Part shown: positions 36,497 through 45,538 of the stretch, piece after piece
Position numbering within the stretch: position 1 is the stretch's first letter
How the letters are laid out: each line of letters opens with the position of its first letter
Source: CAVSRC01 sp963785065
Lineage (GTDB): Bacteria > Pseudomonadota > Alphaproteobacteria > Rhizobiales > Kaistiaceae
Assembly (NCBI GenBank): GCA_963785065.1
Contig: CAWATX010000004.1
Span: forward strand, 496,001-560,000
DNA: 64,000 bases
Reading direction: 5' to 3'
The notes under the pieces: model-generated
The model's database searches: none
What the model was told of the DNA's origin: nothing
Seen by the model: only the letters and a program-made list of their open reading frames with translations
Made by a program: the position numbers and the translations under genes

Positions 36497-37747
36497 ATGA
36501 CCGAGTTCAAGTCCGACTTCCTGCGCGTCATGACAGAGCGTGGCTTTGTCCACCAGTGCTCCGACCCCGAGGGGCTCGATGCGGCGCTGGCCGCCGGCAT
36601 GGTCACCGCCTATGTCGGCTACGACTGCACAGCGGCCAGCTACCATGTCGGCAACCTGCTCTCGATCATGATGCTGCGCTGGTTCCAGAAGACCGGCCAT
36701 CGGCCGATCACGCTGATGGGCGGCGGCACTACCCGCGTCGGCGACCCGTCGGGCAAGGACGAGTCGCGCAAGCTCCTCACCTATGACGAGATCGAGGCCA
36801 ACAAGCAGAGCCTCAAGGCGACCTTCGCCAAATTCGTCGATTTCGATCATGGGCCCAACGCCGCGATCACGATCGACAATGCGGAGTGGCTGGCGCCGCT
36901 CAACTACATCGATTTCCTGCGCGAGGTCGGCAAGCACTTCTCGGTCAACCGCATGCTGGCCATGGACTCGGTCAAGCTCCGCCTCGACCGCGAGCACGAA
37001 CTCTCCTTCCTCGAGTTCAACTACATGGTGCTGCAGGCCTACGACTTCACCGAGCTCAACCGGCGCTACGACTGCACGCTGCAGATCGGCGGCTCCGACC
37101 AGTGGGGCAACATCGTCAACGGCATCGATCTCGGCCGCCGCATGGGCCTCAACCAGCTCTATGCGCTGACCTGCCCGCTGCTCACCACGTCGTCCGGCGC
37201 CAAGATGGGCAAGACCGCGCAGGGCGCCGTGTGGCTCAACGCCGATTTCCTGTCGCCCTACGAGTATTGGCAGTTCTGGCGCAACGTCGAGGACGCCGAC
37301 GTCGAGCGCTTCCTCAAGCTCTACACCGAGCTGCCGCTCGACGAGATCGCGCGGCTGGCGGCGCTCGACGGCAGCGAGATCAACGAGGCCAAGAAGGTAC
37401 TGGCGAGCGAGGCGACCGCCCTCCTCCACGGCCGTCCTGCGGCCGAGGAAGCGGCCGAGGCCGCACGGCGCACCTTCGAGGAAGGCGGGCTGGCCGAAGC
37501 ATTGCCGACCATCACCGTGCCGGCACAGGAGGTCTCCGCCGGCATCAGCGTGCTGGCGCTGTTCGTGCGCGCCGGGCTGGTCAAGTCGAACGGCGAGGCA
37601 CGGCGCCAGATCCGCGGCGGGGGCCTGCGTCTCAACGACGTCGCGATCGACAACGAGACCGCGGTGGTGTCGGCCGGCGACGTTATCGGTGGCGTCGTCA
37701 AGCTGTCGCTCGGCCGCAAGAAGCACGTTCTGGTCAAGCCTGAATAG
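36497..37747 (+). CDS. tyrS: Tyrosyl-tRNA synthetase
   Basis: A 416-residue class I synthetase that charges tRNA-Tyr. The HIGH-like motif is SYHVGNLL (about residue 48), tyrosine-binding residues lie in YVGYDCTAASYH and MVLQAYDF, QIGGSDQWGNI is the tRNA/tyrosine signature, and the KMSKS-like K-M-G-K-T is near residue 236. The C-terminal S4 RNA-binding domain starts near 350. The reading frame opens at 36437, but the ATG at 36497 gives the typical TyrRS N terminus MTEFKSDFLRVMTERGF. Confidence 0.95.
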   Translation: MTEFKSDFLRVMTERGFVHQCSDPEGLDAALAAGMVTAYVGYDCTAASYHVGNLLSIMMLRWFQKTGHRPITLMGGGTTRVGDPSGKDESRKLLTYDEIEANKQSLKATFAKFVDFDHGPNAAITIDNAEWLAPLNYIDFLREVGKHFSVNRMLAMDSVKLRLDREHELSFLEFNYMVLQAYDFTELNRRYDCTLQIGGSDQWGNIVNGIDLGRRMGLNQLYALTCPLLTTSSGAKMGKTAQGAVWLNADFLSPYEYWQFWRNVEDADVERFLKLYTELPLDEIARLAALDGSEINEAKKVLASEATALLHGRPAAEEAAEAARRTFEEGGLAEALPTITVPAQEVSAGISVLALFVRAGLVKSNGEARRQIRGGGLRLNDVAIDNETAVVSAGDVIGGVVKLSLGRKKHVLVKPE

Positions 37748-37771
37748 GCGGGCGCATTTCCCGGACGCGCT

Positions 37772-37788
37772 GCAGCGTGCAACGCTGC
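37772..37788. terminator. Short hairpin between tyrS and the AsmA-like gene
   Basis: A perfect 7-bp stem (GCAGCGT / ACGCTGC) with a three-base loop between convergent genes. It has no T run on either strand, so it is only a weak terminator candidate. Confidence 0.35.
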
Positions 37789-37794
37789 GCTCGC

Positions 37795-40700
37795 CTAAGG
37801 CTGGAACTCGAATATCTTGCGGAAGATGCCCGGCGCCACCGCCGACAGCGGGTTGAAGAAGACGCGCGGGCCGGAGATCGGCCCCTCGACCTTGAAGGTG
37901 ACGCCGATCAGGCCCTCCGACAGGCCGCCGCCGGCGATCACGCCGATGATGGGAATGCGGCTGAACAGATTGTTGAAGGCATAGGCCGGCAGATAGGTGC
38001 CGGAAATCGAGACGTTCGCACTCGGCAGGTCGTAGCGGCCGGAGAAGGTGGCGCCGAGCGCGGTGCCGCGCAGAAGCGCATCCTCGATGACGATCGCCCG
38101 CTGGGTCTTGGAGAAGCGCGCGATCATGCGGTCGAAATGGACACGCGTCGGATCGAAGCCATCGGCGGTGCCGCGGGCGGTGTTGCGCCCGACGCCGACG
38201 CGCGCCATGGCCGGCTCGTTGAGCACGTAGAAATCGGAGACCTGCAGCATGCCGACCATCGGCCCGTTTGCCGGGCCCTGTCCGCTGAGCGTGATGGTGC
38301 CGCCGCCGATGTGGGTATAGAGGTCGACGAAGCGCAGCAGCCGGCCGGCGTCGCCGGCGCTGGCGTTGAGCCGCTTGCCATTGCTGCCGACCGCGTAGTC
38401 GATGGACACGTCCGACGTGCCGATCTTGCCGGCGAAGCTGACCTTCTGGGTCTCGCCGCCGACCGAGACCAGGGTCAGGGCGGCGCCGGTGACCACCTCC
38501 TGATTGAAGCCGATCAGCTTGTCGATATGGGCGTCGACGGCGATGTCCGGGAAGCCGCCGGCCTGTTCGTTGCGGTCGCGGATATTGGCCAGCAGCCCGC
38601 GCATGTCGAAGGAGGCGCCGCGCGCCGATATGGCGTAGCCGGCGTCGCTGCGGGTCAGCTTGAGCGAGATCGAATCGCCGGCGTGCAGCGACAGGTTGTT
38701 GATGTCGGCGGAGATGAGGTTGAGCGACGAGTTGAGCTTGGCGGAGCCGCTCAGGCCAAAACCGTCGCCTTCGAGCACGAGGTTGTCGACCGACTGGCCG
38801 GCGTCGGTCTTGACCAGGTCGAAGGACAGGGTCGCCGGAACGCCGATCCCCTTCGACCAGCCGATGCCGTCGAGCACCACCCGGGCGCGGCGCAAGTCGA
38901 GTTCGTAGTGCTGGGTTCCGGTGTCGCCGCCGGTCACCGTTGCCGTCACCGTGCCGGAGAGGACGTCCTCCATGCCGACGCCGAGCTTCTTGCGTGCGGC
39001 GTCGTCGAGCACAAGGCGCACCTGGCGCTCGCCCGGTTGCGGCGCGACGCTGCCGTTGTCGGTGGGCAGCGACATGCTGACATCGGCAGGAACGCCGTCG
39101 ATCTTCGCCTTGCCGTAGACGGTGACATCGTCGGGGGCGACGGTCACGGTGACGTCGGCATCGCTCAGCATGCGCCCGTCAATCGGCTTCTTGCTGGCGG
39201 CGTGATTGATGTTGGCCGTAACCTTCCAGTCGACATCGGCCGGGTCGAGCTCATCACGCATGGGAAAGCGCACCGACAGCGAGGCGTCGGCCATGCCGGA
39301 AAGGTCGTCCGGCGACATGTCGCGTTGCGCGAAGGCCTTGATCGGGTCGGCATTGGCGATCTGGGCAATGGCGGCGACCGGACCGGCGAGCTGGAACTCG
39401 ACGATGCCGTCGGCCGGGCGCTTGGCGACATTGGGAATGGCAAAGGCACCGGCCTCGATCTTGACCGTGCCGGCCGGCACGTCGATTTCGCCGCCGGTCA
39501 CGTCGACGCCGAAGGTCGAACCGGAGAGCACGACGTTGCCCGACGCCTTGGTCACCGCCGGCACCTCGCCGACCGTGGTGAAGGTGACGTTCTTGAGCTT
39601 CATGTCGAGGCGCATGGCCTTGTCGGGCAGCTGAACCGGCTTGCCCCACAGCACGCCGGCGGGCACCGAGGCCTCGTAGCTGCCTTCGGTGAGCTCACCG
39701 GAGATGATGTGCTCCATCACCCAGTTGCGCGCCGACGGGGCGATGAACGGAATCCATATGGTCTTCAGCGTCGACACCGGCATTGGCGAGAACGAGGCGG
39801 CAAGTGCCAGCGACGGCGTCGTGCCGGGCTCGAAGCCGAGCCTGCCGGCGGCCGCCACCGAACCGTCCGAGGTGACGACGACGGCGTTGTTGATCGACAG
39901 CGTGCGGGCGCGCAGATCGGCGGTGCCGGAGAGCGAGATGCGCTGCGCAACCATCGGCGGCGCGTTCGAATCGGACGGCGCCATGACGGTGCCCGGCGAT
40001 TCGAAATCGAAAGAGTAGCGGCCGGCGGAGGGATCGCCGTCGGGCTTGATGGTGCCGGTCACCAGACCGCGGGTATTGCCGAAGAAGAAGGTCGACGGGT
40101 CGATGACGATGGACTTGTTGGGAATGTCCCAGTGCACGCGCACGGTGGCATCGTCGAGCAGCACGTTCTCCTGCTTGGCGTACAGATCCTCGCGGAAGCG
40201 CAGCATGCCGGCGCCGACGTCGATACGGGCACTGGCATCCTCGATCTCGCCGGCGGCGTTGATGTGCATGCTGGCGCGGCCGTAGAGCGGTACGTCGGCG
40301 ACGAACAGGCCCTTGTCGTCGCCAAATTCGGGGATGAGGTCGGCGAGCGTGAGTTGCGAGAAGGTCACCGATACGGCGTGGCCGCCCGAATTGGCGTCGA
40401 GGTCGCGCTCGACCGTCGCCTGCCAGCGCCCGCTATAGCCGGAGGTGGAAAAATTCACGGTCAGCGCCGAGGTCTGCGGGTCGAGACCGACGCTGAGGTC
40501 GGTGCTGGCGAAGCGCCGCTGGCTGCCCGCGACCTCGTCCCACACGGAGATGGTGCCGTTGACCGCGGACAGGTGCTGGAAGCCGGCGGCGGTGGCGGCG
40601 TCGATTGGCGGCTCGATGCCGCTGTCGAGGATCTTGAGCGCGCTCACCAGGTCCGGATAGATCGGCGGCGGCCCCGCGGCCGCCGGCGTGGCGGGCACGG

Positions 40701-41457
40701 CCGGCGTGGCTGCCGGTGCAGCGGGCGGAGCAGCCGGGTCACCGCCCGGCGACGGCGCGGGCTTCGGCACCGGCGGCACGGTCCCCGCCGCATCGGCGAC
40801 CGTCTGCGGCGCGCTGCCGTCCGCCTCAGCGGCGACCGGCGTTGCCGCTCCGGCCGGGGCGAGCGCCGCATCGGCCGGCATGGCCCCCAGCGTCACGCGG
40901 CCGTCGCGGGTGCGCACGAAGGAAAGCTGCGGCGCGTTGAACTCGACGGTGCGGATGTCGACACGGAACCGCAGGAGCGAATAGGGGTCGATGACGAAGC
41001 GCGTTTCGGGAACGTCGACGACCACGTCGTTCTGGCTGTCGCGCACGACCATGTCGTCGGCGCGCACGACCAGCCCGAGCACCGGGTCGGTGTCAATCAC
41101 CGCCCGCCTGATGGCGACCGAATAGCCGGGTCCGAGATTGGCGGTGATGGCGGAGGCGATCTGGTCGCGGACGAAGCCGAAATCGGTGCGGCCGACCAGC
41201 ACCACCACGATGCCGCCGACGATCACGACGAAGAGGACGACCACCAGGATCGCCGCGGCGCGCAAGGCAAGGTGGATCCGTGCGGCGGCCGAGCTGCGCT
41301 GCCGCAATGGCCGCGTGGCCGCTGTCGGGGAGAATAACTTCAGGCGCATTGCTCGGAGCGTCGATGCCTCCCGACCCGGCGCCCGCGCCGGCCGTGATTC
41401 CACGATTTCCACGCCCCTTTGTACCAAGAAGCTCAACGATGGCGACACTCCCCGCAT
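37795..41457 (-). CDS. AsmA-like/YhdP-like (DUF3971) envelope protein
   Basis: A large protein of about 1220 residues with one N-terminal transmembrane helix (about residues 67-89), a Pro/Ala-rich linker and a long periplasmic beta-rich region. Repeated beta motifs with ...LSGTADLRARTLSI, VEFQLAGPVAAI, and the C-terminal FKVEGPISGPRVFFNPLSAVAPG with FRKIFEF are typical of YhdP/AsmA-like proteins, proposed to move phospholipids between membranes. Several in-frame starts exist; 41457 is an estimate, and 41349 or 41490 are possible. It is divergent from the bcp-like gene. Confidence 0.88.
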   Translation of the reverse strand: MRGVSPSLSFLVQRGVEIVESRPARAPGREASTLRAMRLKLFSPTAATRPLRQRSSAAARIHLALRAAAILVVVLFVVIVGGIVVVLVGRTDFGFVRDQIASAITANLGPGYSVAIRRAVIDTDPVLGLVVRADDMVVRDSQNDVVVDVPETRFVIDPYSLLRFRVDIRTVEFNAPQLSFVRTRDGRVTLGAMPADAALAPAGAATPVAAEADGSAPQTVADAAGTVPPVPKPAPSPGGDPAAPPAAPAATPAVPATPAAAGPPPIYPDLVSALKILDSGIEPPIDAATAAGFQHLSAVNGTISVWDEVAGSQRRFASTDLSVGLDPQTSALTVNFSTSGYSGRWQATVERDLDANSGGHAVSVTFSQLTLADLIPEFGDDKGLFVADVPLYGRASMHINAAGEIEDASARIDVGAGMLRFREDLYAKQENVLLDDATVRVHWDIPNKSIVIDPSTFFFGNTRGLVTGTIKPDGDPSAGRYSFDFESPGTVMAPSDSNAPPMVAQRISLSGTADLRARTLSINNAVVVTSDGSVAAAGRLGFEPGTTPSLALAASFSPMPVSTLKTIWIPFIAPSARNWVMEHIISGELTEGSYEASVPAGVLWGKPVQLPDKAMRLDMKLKNVTFTTVGEVPAVTKASGNVVLSGSTFGVDVTGGEIDVPAGTVKIEAGAFAIPNVAKRPADGIVEFQLAGPVAAIAQIANADPIKAFAQRDMSPDDLSGMADASLSVRFPMRDELDPADVDWKVTANINHAASKKPIDGRMLSDADVTVTVAPDDVTVYGKAKIDGVPADVSMSLPTDNGSVAPQPGERQVRLVLDDAARKKLGVGMEDVLSGTVTATVTGGDTGTQHYELDLRRARVVLDGIGWSKGIGVPATLSFDLVKTDAGQSVDNLVLEGDGFGLSGSAKLNSSLNLISADINNLSLHAGDSISLKLTRSDAGYAISARGASFDMRGLLANIRDRNEQAGGFPDIAVDAHIDKLIGFNQEVVTGAALTLVSVGGETQKVSFAGKIGTSDVSIDYAVGSNGKRLNASAGDAGRLLRFVDLYTHIGGGTITLSGQGPANGPMVGMLQVSDFYVLNEPAMARVGVGRNTARGTADGFDPTRVHFDRMIARFSKTQRAIVIEDALLRGTALGATFSGRYDLPSANVSISGTYLPAYAFNNLFSRIPIIGVIAGGGLSEGLIGVTFKVEGPISGPRVFFNPLSAVAPGIFRKIFEFQP

Positions 41458-41573
41458 GGCGGTCGCTTGTCGGAGCCCTGCCAGCGGCAATAAACTCGAG
41501 CCTTGAGCGCCGCCGGCTCGCCAGCCTCGTGGTGCATCCTTGAAGCCAGCTAAGTGCGTCGAAAGGAAGGCGA

Positions 41574-42041
41574 ATGGCGGAATTGACGACAGGAGACATG
41601 GCTCCCGACTTCACCCTGGAGGCCGATGACGGCAGCCAGTTCAGCCTCGCCGGGCACAAGGGCGGCAAGCTGGTGGTTTACTTCTATCCGAAGGACGACA
41701 CCCAGGGTTGCACGATCGAGGCGATCGACTTCACCAGCGCGGCGGCCGCCTTCGCCAAGGCGGGCACCAAGGTGGTTGGCATCTCGCCGGACAGCGTCGC
41801 CTCGCACTGCAAGTTCCGCGACAAGCACGACCTCGCCGTCACGCTGGTTGCCGATCCCGAACGCCAGGCGATCGAGGCCTATGGCGTGTGGGCGGAGAAG
41901 TCGATGTATGGGCGCCAGTATATGGGCGTCGAGCGCTCGACGTTCCTGATCGGAACAGATGGGCGCATCGCGCGGGCGTGGCACAAGGTCAAGGTGCCCG
42001 GTCACGTGGCCGAGGTGCTGGCGGCTGCCGAGGCTCTTTGA
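41574..42041 (+). CDS. bcp: Peroxiredoxin, Bcp/PrxQ-like
   Basis: A 155-residue thiol peroxidase. The peroxidatic Cys46 lies in DDTQGCTIEAIDF. The resolving Cys usual five residues on (C-x4-C) is Asp51 here, as in the one-Cys/alternative forms of the Bcp family; another Cys (in ASHCKFRDKHDL, residue 79) could play the part. GVERSTFLIGTDGRIARAWHKVKVPGH is the typical C-terminal half. The ATG has AAAGGAAGG six or seven bases upstream. Confidence 0.92.
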   Translation: MAELTTGDMAPDFTLEADDGSQFSLAGHKGGKLVVYFYPKDDTQGCTIEAIDFTSAAAAFAKAGTKVVGISPDSVASHCKFRDKHDLAVTLVADPERQAIEAYGVWAEKSMYGRQYMGVERSTFLIGTDGRIARAWHKVKVPGHVAEVLAAAEAL

Positions 42042-42193
42042 GGGCCTTGGCAGCCGCCAAAACGGATGTTTTGGGCCAAAAAGTCTCTGGCGTTCGCCGC
42101 CTCTTTGCCTCATTCTCGCGCTCAAACCTAATCCCGGTGATGGGCAGGTCGTTGCGGCGACCGTGTCCACCATTGTCGTGGATGGAGCCAGAT

Positions 42194-42865
42194 GTGTTGA
42201 AATCATTGATGAGAACAAACCGGGCGATTTCGTTCTTGGGAATCGCCGTCGGCATGGTTGTGACCTCGCTTGCCACGGGCGCGCTGGCCGAGACGGCGCC
42301 GGTCGCTCCGCAGAACACGCAGAAAGCTCCCGATCTTGCACCGACCCAGTGGATCAAGGTGTGCGATCCGAACAACGCCAAGCTGTGCCAGATCACCGAG
42401 GACTATGCCCTGGCCGGCGCTTCCCAGCCGATCGGCAGCATCGCGGTGCAGACCTCGCCCGATCCCAACAAATTTGCCGTCGGCATTCAGGTGCCCCTCG
42501 GCTTCGTGCTCCAGGCGGGCATCCCGCTCAGCGTCGACGGCACCAAGAAGGCCGACGCGCCGTTCATCACCTGCCTGCCCTCGCCGCAGAGCCAGACCTA
42601 TTTCTGCCTCGCCCAGACGCTGATCGACGGCAAATTCATCGCCACGCTGAAGAAGGGCAAGACGCTGCAGCTCCAACTGACCACCATGGACAAGACCAGC
42701 ACGACCCTGTCCTTCCCGCTGGCGACTTTCGCCGCGGCTTTCGACGGGCCGGACCAGGCGGCACTGGCGCGGCAGCGCGAGGACGCCGCCAAGGTGCTGG
42801 CCGAGAAGGCCAAGGAGCGGGCGAAGCAGCTCGAAGGCCAGCAGCCGGCGACGACGAAACCGTAG
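42194..42865 (+). CDS. Invasion-associated locus B (IalB) family secreted protein
   Basis: A 223-residue protein with a signal peptide (AISFLGIAVGMVVTSLATGALA, cleavage near 32), then the IalB domain: TQWIKVCDPN, KLCQITEDYAL, VPLGFVLQAGIPLSVDGTK, FITCLPSPQSQTYFCLAQTLID, with four cysteines probably making two disulfides. The C-terminal 35 residues are an Ala/Lys/Glu-rich coiled coil. IalB is linked to erythrocyte invasion in Bartonella but is widespread in free-living Rhizobiales, where the role is unknown. The GTG at 42194, six bases after GGAG, is chosen; ATGs at 42182 and 42209 are alternatives. Confidence 0.87.
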   Translation: MLKSLMRTNRAISFLGIAVGMVVTSLATGALAETAPVAPQNTQKAPDLAPTQWIKVCDPNNAKLCQITEDYALAGASQPIGSIAVQTSPDPNKFAVGIQVPLGFVLQAGIPLSVDGTKKADAPFITCLPSPQSQTYFCLAQTLIDGKFIATLKKGKTLQLQLTTMDKTSTTLSFPLATFAAAFDGPDQAALARQREDAAKVLAEKAKERAKQLEGQQPATTKP

Positions 42866-42911
42866 AATCCTCGCCGGCCGTTCGGCCGGACAGAGCGCGA
42901 GAGGTTCCCAA

Positions 42912-42933
42912 AGGCCCGGCTCCAGCCGGGCCT
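42912..42933 (+). terminator. Intrinsic terminator after the IalB gene
   Basis: A perfect 10-bp GC-rich stem (AGGCCCGGCT / AGCCGGGCCT) with a two-base loop (CC), 46 bases past the stop, followed by TTCGTTTG. Confidence 0.75.
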
Positions 42934-43124
42934 TTCGTTTGGGCACGCCCGACGACCCCTCTTCCTTCCATCCCCCTGATCGGTCCCGGGCAGCACGGCA
43001 ATGGCCTGTTTCCGGTCTTTCCGCCGACTTTCGCGGCTGCCGGCCAAGGTTTTGTTAACCTTAATGCTTTCTAATCGCGCACTACGGAAACCTTGCGTGT
43101 TCTTGCAACAATCGGTCAGTTGGT

Positions 43125-44420
43125 ATGTCCGCCGTCGCTTCTCCCCGTTCGATCTCTTTCGCCAAGCCCAAGCCACCGCATCGCGTCATCATCACCCGGG
43201 GTGGCAAGGTCAGGAGCTTCATCGTCAGACCCTGGCTCGCCGGCACGGTCATTGTCGGCGCAACCCTCTTCGCTGCCCTCTACCTTGCCGCGACCGGCTA
43301 TCTCTTCTTCCGTGACGACATCCTCAAGGGCTCGATCGCGCAGCAGGCGCAGTTGAAGCAGGCCTATGAGGACCGCATCGCAACGCTCAGGTCGGACATC
43401 GACCGGCTGACCAGCCGTCAGCTCCTCGACCAGCAGAAGATCGAAGCGGACGTCCAGCGTCTGTCCGGGCGCCAGGCGGCACTCGACGCCCGTCAGGACG
43501 TCATCGCCGGTCTCAGCCAAGCGGCGCGGCGCTACGGCATCGTGCCGGCTCAGGGCCTGCCGCCGATCCCGACGCCCGCCCCTGCCCCGGACAGGGCGGC
43601 CGTCGCCACGCCTGCCCCCGCCCCCGACAATGCGGCCGCCGCCGCTCCCGCCAAGTCGCCGCTTGCCGACGCCGCCATCCGCTCCGGCGAGCCCGGTGCC
43701 GCCGGCAGCCCGGTCAAACGCATCAGCGCCATCGAGGGTGCGCTCGATTCACTGGCGCGCGAGCAGGTCGCCTATGTCGACGATGTCGCCATGCGTGTGA
43801 AGCAGCGCTCGCAGAAGGTTGCCGCCATCCTGCGCCGTCTCGGCCAGCCGGTACCGCCCGGCGCGAACACAACCAGTGACGACGCGGTCGGCGGACCGCT
43901 CATGGCGCTTGCGCCCGATTCGGACCCCGCCACCTTTCGCTCGGGCGTATCGCTGATCAACGGCGAAGTCGAACGCTTCGGCGCGCTGCGCCGCATAGCG
44001 CTGCGCCTGCCCCTCTCCGGCCCCATCCACGGTGCGCCGATCACCAGCCGCTTCGGCATGCGCATAGACCCGTTCCTGGGCACGCCGGCGATGCATACCG
44101 GCATCGATTTCCGCGTGCCGACCGGCTACCCGGCGCGCGTCACCGCCGACGGCACCGTGACCATCGCCGGCTATAACGGCGGCTATGGCAACATGGTCGA
44201 GGTCGACCACGGCAACGGCATCACCACCCGCTACGGCCACCTCAGCAAGATCCTGGTGAAGGTCGGACAGGTGGTGTCCAAGGGGACCATCCTCGGCCGC
44301 ACCGGCTCGACCGGCCGCTCGACCGGCCCCCATCTCCACTACGAGGTGCGGGTCGACGGCGACGCCATCGACCCGATGAAATACATCAAGGCAGGCAGCG
44401 AGATCGCCTCGCTGCTGTAG
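43125..44420 (+). CDS. M23 family metallopeptidase (LytM domain), membrane-anchored
   Basis: A 431-residue protein with one transmembrane helix near residues 40-60, a coiled-coil region (about 75-140), a Pro/Ala-rich linker (about 145-190) and a C-terminal LytM/M23 domain with the zinc ligands in MHTGIDF (His near 323) and HLHYEVRV (His near 402). The GMRIDPFLGT and GYGNMVEVDHGNGITTRYGHLSK segments are typical. Such proteins cleave peptidoglycan cross-links or, when inactive, activate amidases; the full H-x-x-x-D and H-x-H set here suggests activity. It may work with the amidase AmiC further right. Confidence 0.92.
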   Translation: MSAVASPRSISFAKPKPPHRVIITRGGKVRSFIVRPWLAGTVIVGATLFAALYLAATGYLFFRDDILKGSIAQQAQLKQAYEDRIATLRSDIDRLTSRQLLDQQKIEADVQRLSGRQAALDARQDVIAGLSQAARRYGIVPAQGLPPIPTPAPAPDRAAVATPAPAPDNAAAAAPAKSPLADAAIRSGEPGAAGSPVKRISAIEGALDSLAREQVAYVDDVAMRVKQRSQKVAAILRRLGQPVPPGANTTSDDAVGGPLMALAPDSDPATFRSGVSLINGEVERFGALRRIALRLPLSGPIHGAPITSRFGMRIDPFLGTPAMHTGIDFRVPTGYPARVTADGTVTIAGYNGGYGNMVEVDHGNGITTRYGHLSKILVKVGQVVSKGTILGRTGSTGRSTGPHLHYEVRVDGDAIDPMKYIKAGSEIASLL

Positions 44421-44433
44421 AGCGGCCGCTGGT

Positions 44434-45012
44434 TCAGGCCGCCGCCGCCTGCTTCTCGGCACGTACGCCCTGCATCGCCCGGCTCCAGGCGACGAGCTGG
44501 TCGAGCATGACGCCGAGCTGCTGCTCGTGCCGCGGATCGGGCTTCAAGACGCTCCAGTTCTCGAAATCCGTGTACATCGACATGGATACGTGGGCACGCA
44601 CGTCGGCGACCTGCACCTCCGCCATGATGCCGCGCAGATGCTCCACGGCGCGGGCGCCGCCGGTCGAGCCGTAGCTGACGAAGCCGGCCGCCTTGTTGTT
44701 CCATTCGCCATAGACGAAATCGATGGCGTTCTTCAACGCCCCGGTAATGCTGTGGTTGTATTCGGGCGTGACGAAGACGAAGCCGTCATAGGAGGCGATC
44801 GTCTTTGCCCAGCGCTTGGTGTGCTCCTGGGTGTACTTGCCCATCGACGGCGACATCGGTTCGTCGAACACCGGTAGGTCGAAGTCGGCGATGTCGACGA
44901 TCTCATAGGTCGCGTCGCCGCGCTTGCGGGCACGATCAAGCACCCACTCGGCCACCTGCGGGGCGTTGCGGTTGGGCCGGGTGCTGCCGACGATGACTGC
45001 AATTCTAAGCAT
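44434..45012 (-). CDS. NADPH-dependent FMN reductase family protein
   Basis: A 192-residue flavodoxin-like reductase. RIAVIVGSTRPNRNAPQVAEW is the phosphate-binding loop for FMN and VTPEYNHSITGALKNAIDFV the second signature. Members reduce FMN, quinones, chromate or azo dyes with NADPH. The ATG at 45012 has AGGGGAAAT upstream. It is divergent from an HxlR regulator gene, the common arrangement where the regulator controls the reductase in response to electrophiles. Confidence 0.9.
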   Translation of the reverse strand: MLRIAVIVGSTRPNRNAPQVAEWVLDRARKRGDATYEIVDIADFDLPVFDEPMSPSMGKYTQEHTKRWAKTIASYDGFVFVTPEYNHSITGALKNAIDFVYGEWNNKAAGFVSYGSTGGARAVEHLRGIMAEVQVADVRAHVSMSMYTDFENWSVLKPDPRHEQQLGVMLDQLVAWSRAMQGVRAEKQAAAA

Positions 45013-45041
45013 ATGATTTCCCCTGGCTACTGGTATAGATT

Positions 45042-45066
45042 GGTAACTGACGCTAGATAAGTGACC
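45042..45066. promoter_or_regulatory. Possible HxlR operator between divergent genes
   Basis: The 85-base gap between the FMN reductase and HxlR genes contains an imperfect inverted repeat GGTnACT-N11-AGTnACC (45042-45048 with 45060-45066). Position fits an HxlR binding site, but the repeat is short and the assignment is by location only. Confidence 0.35.
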
Positions 45067-45097
45067 AGCTGGTGCCCAAAGACAAGGAGGCACTTTT

Positions 45098-45484
45098 TTG
45101 AAACAGAGTACCCTTCACCAGACCGAGCCGTGCCGCCGGATCAGCGACATCCTCTCGCGCATCGGCGACAAATGGAGCCTCCTGGTCATCCGCCAGCTCG
45201 GCGATGGCCCGCTGCGCTTCAGCGAGATCAAGCGCAGTCTCGGCAGCATCTCGCAGAAGATGCTGACCGCGACCCTGCGCGGGCTCGAGCGCGACGGCTT
45301 CGTCAGCCGCACGGTGTTCCCGACCGTGCCGCCGCGCGTCGACTACGAGCTCACGGCGCTCGGCCGCGACCTGCTCGAACCCGTGCGCGCGCTCGGCGAC
45401 TGGGCGATGAAGAACGCCGAGCGCATCGAGCGCGCCCGCAAGCGCTTCGACGAGGCGGCGACGCAGCGGAACGACGCGGCCTGA
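45098..45484 (+). CDS. HxlR family transcriptional regulator
   Basis: A 128-residue winged-helix regulator. CRRISDILSRIGDKWSLLVIRQL with the conserved Cys12 near the start, LRFSEIKRSLGSISQKMLTATLRGLERDGFV (recognition helix and wing) and YELTALGRDL are the family motifs. HxlR regulators sense aldehydes or redox stress via that Cys. The start is TTG at 45098, supported by AAGGAGG nine bases upstream; no ATG or GTG lies in place. It likely regulates the divergent FMN reductase. Confidence 0.92.
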   Translation: MKQSTLHQTEPCRRISDILSRIGDKWSLLVIRQLGDGPLRFSEIKRSLGSISQKMLTATLRGLERDGFVSRTVFPTVPPRVDYELTALGRDLLEPVRALGDWAMKNAERIERARKRFDEAATQRNDAA

Positions 45485-45538
45485 AGCCGCGGGACCTGCC
45501 TGCGCAGAGGTTCAGCAGACGAGTCGGGGAGGATCGCC

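Noticed and set aside
37777..41337. A 1186-codon open frame on the plus strand
   Set aside because: It runs antisense to the AsmA-like gene, has no ribosome site or domain, and its translation is a low-complexity mix of Gly, Arg, Asp and Val typical of the reverse frame of high-GC genes.
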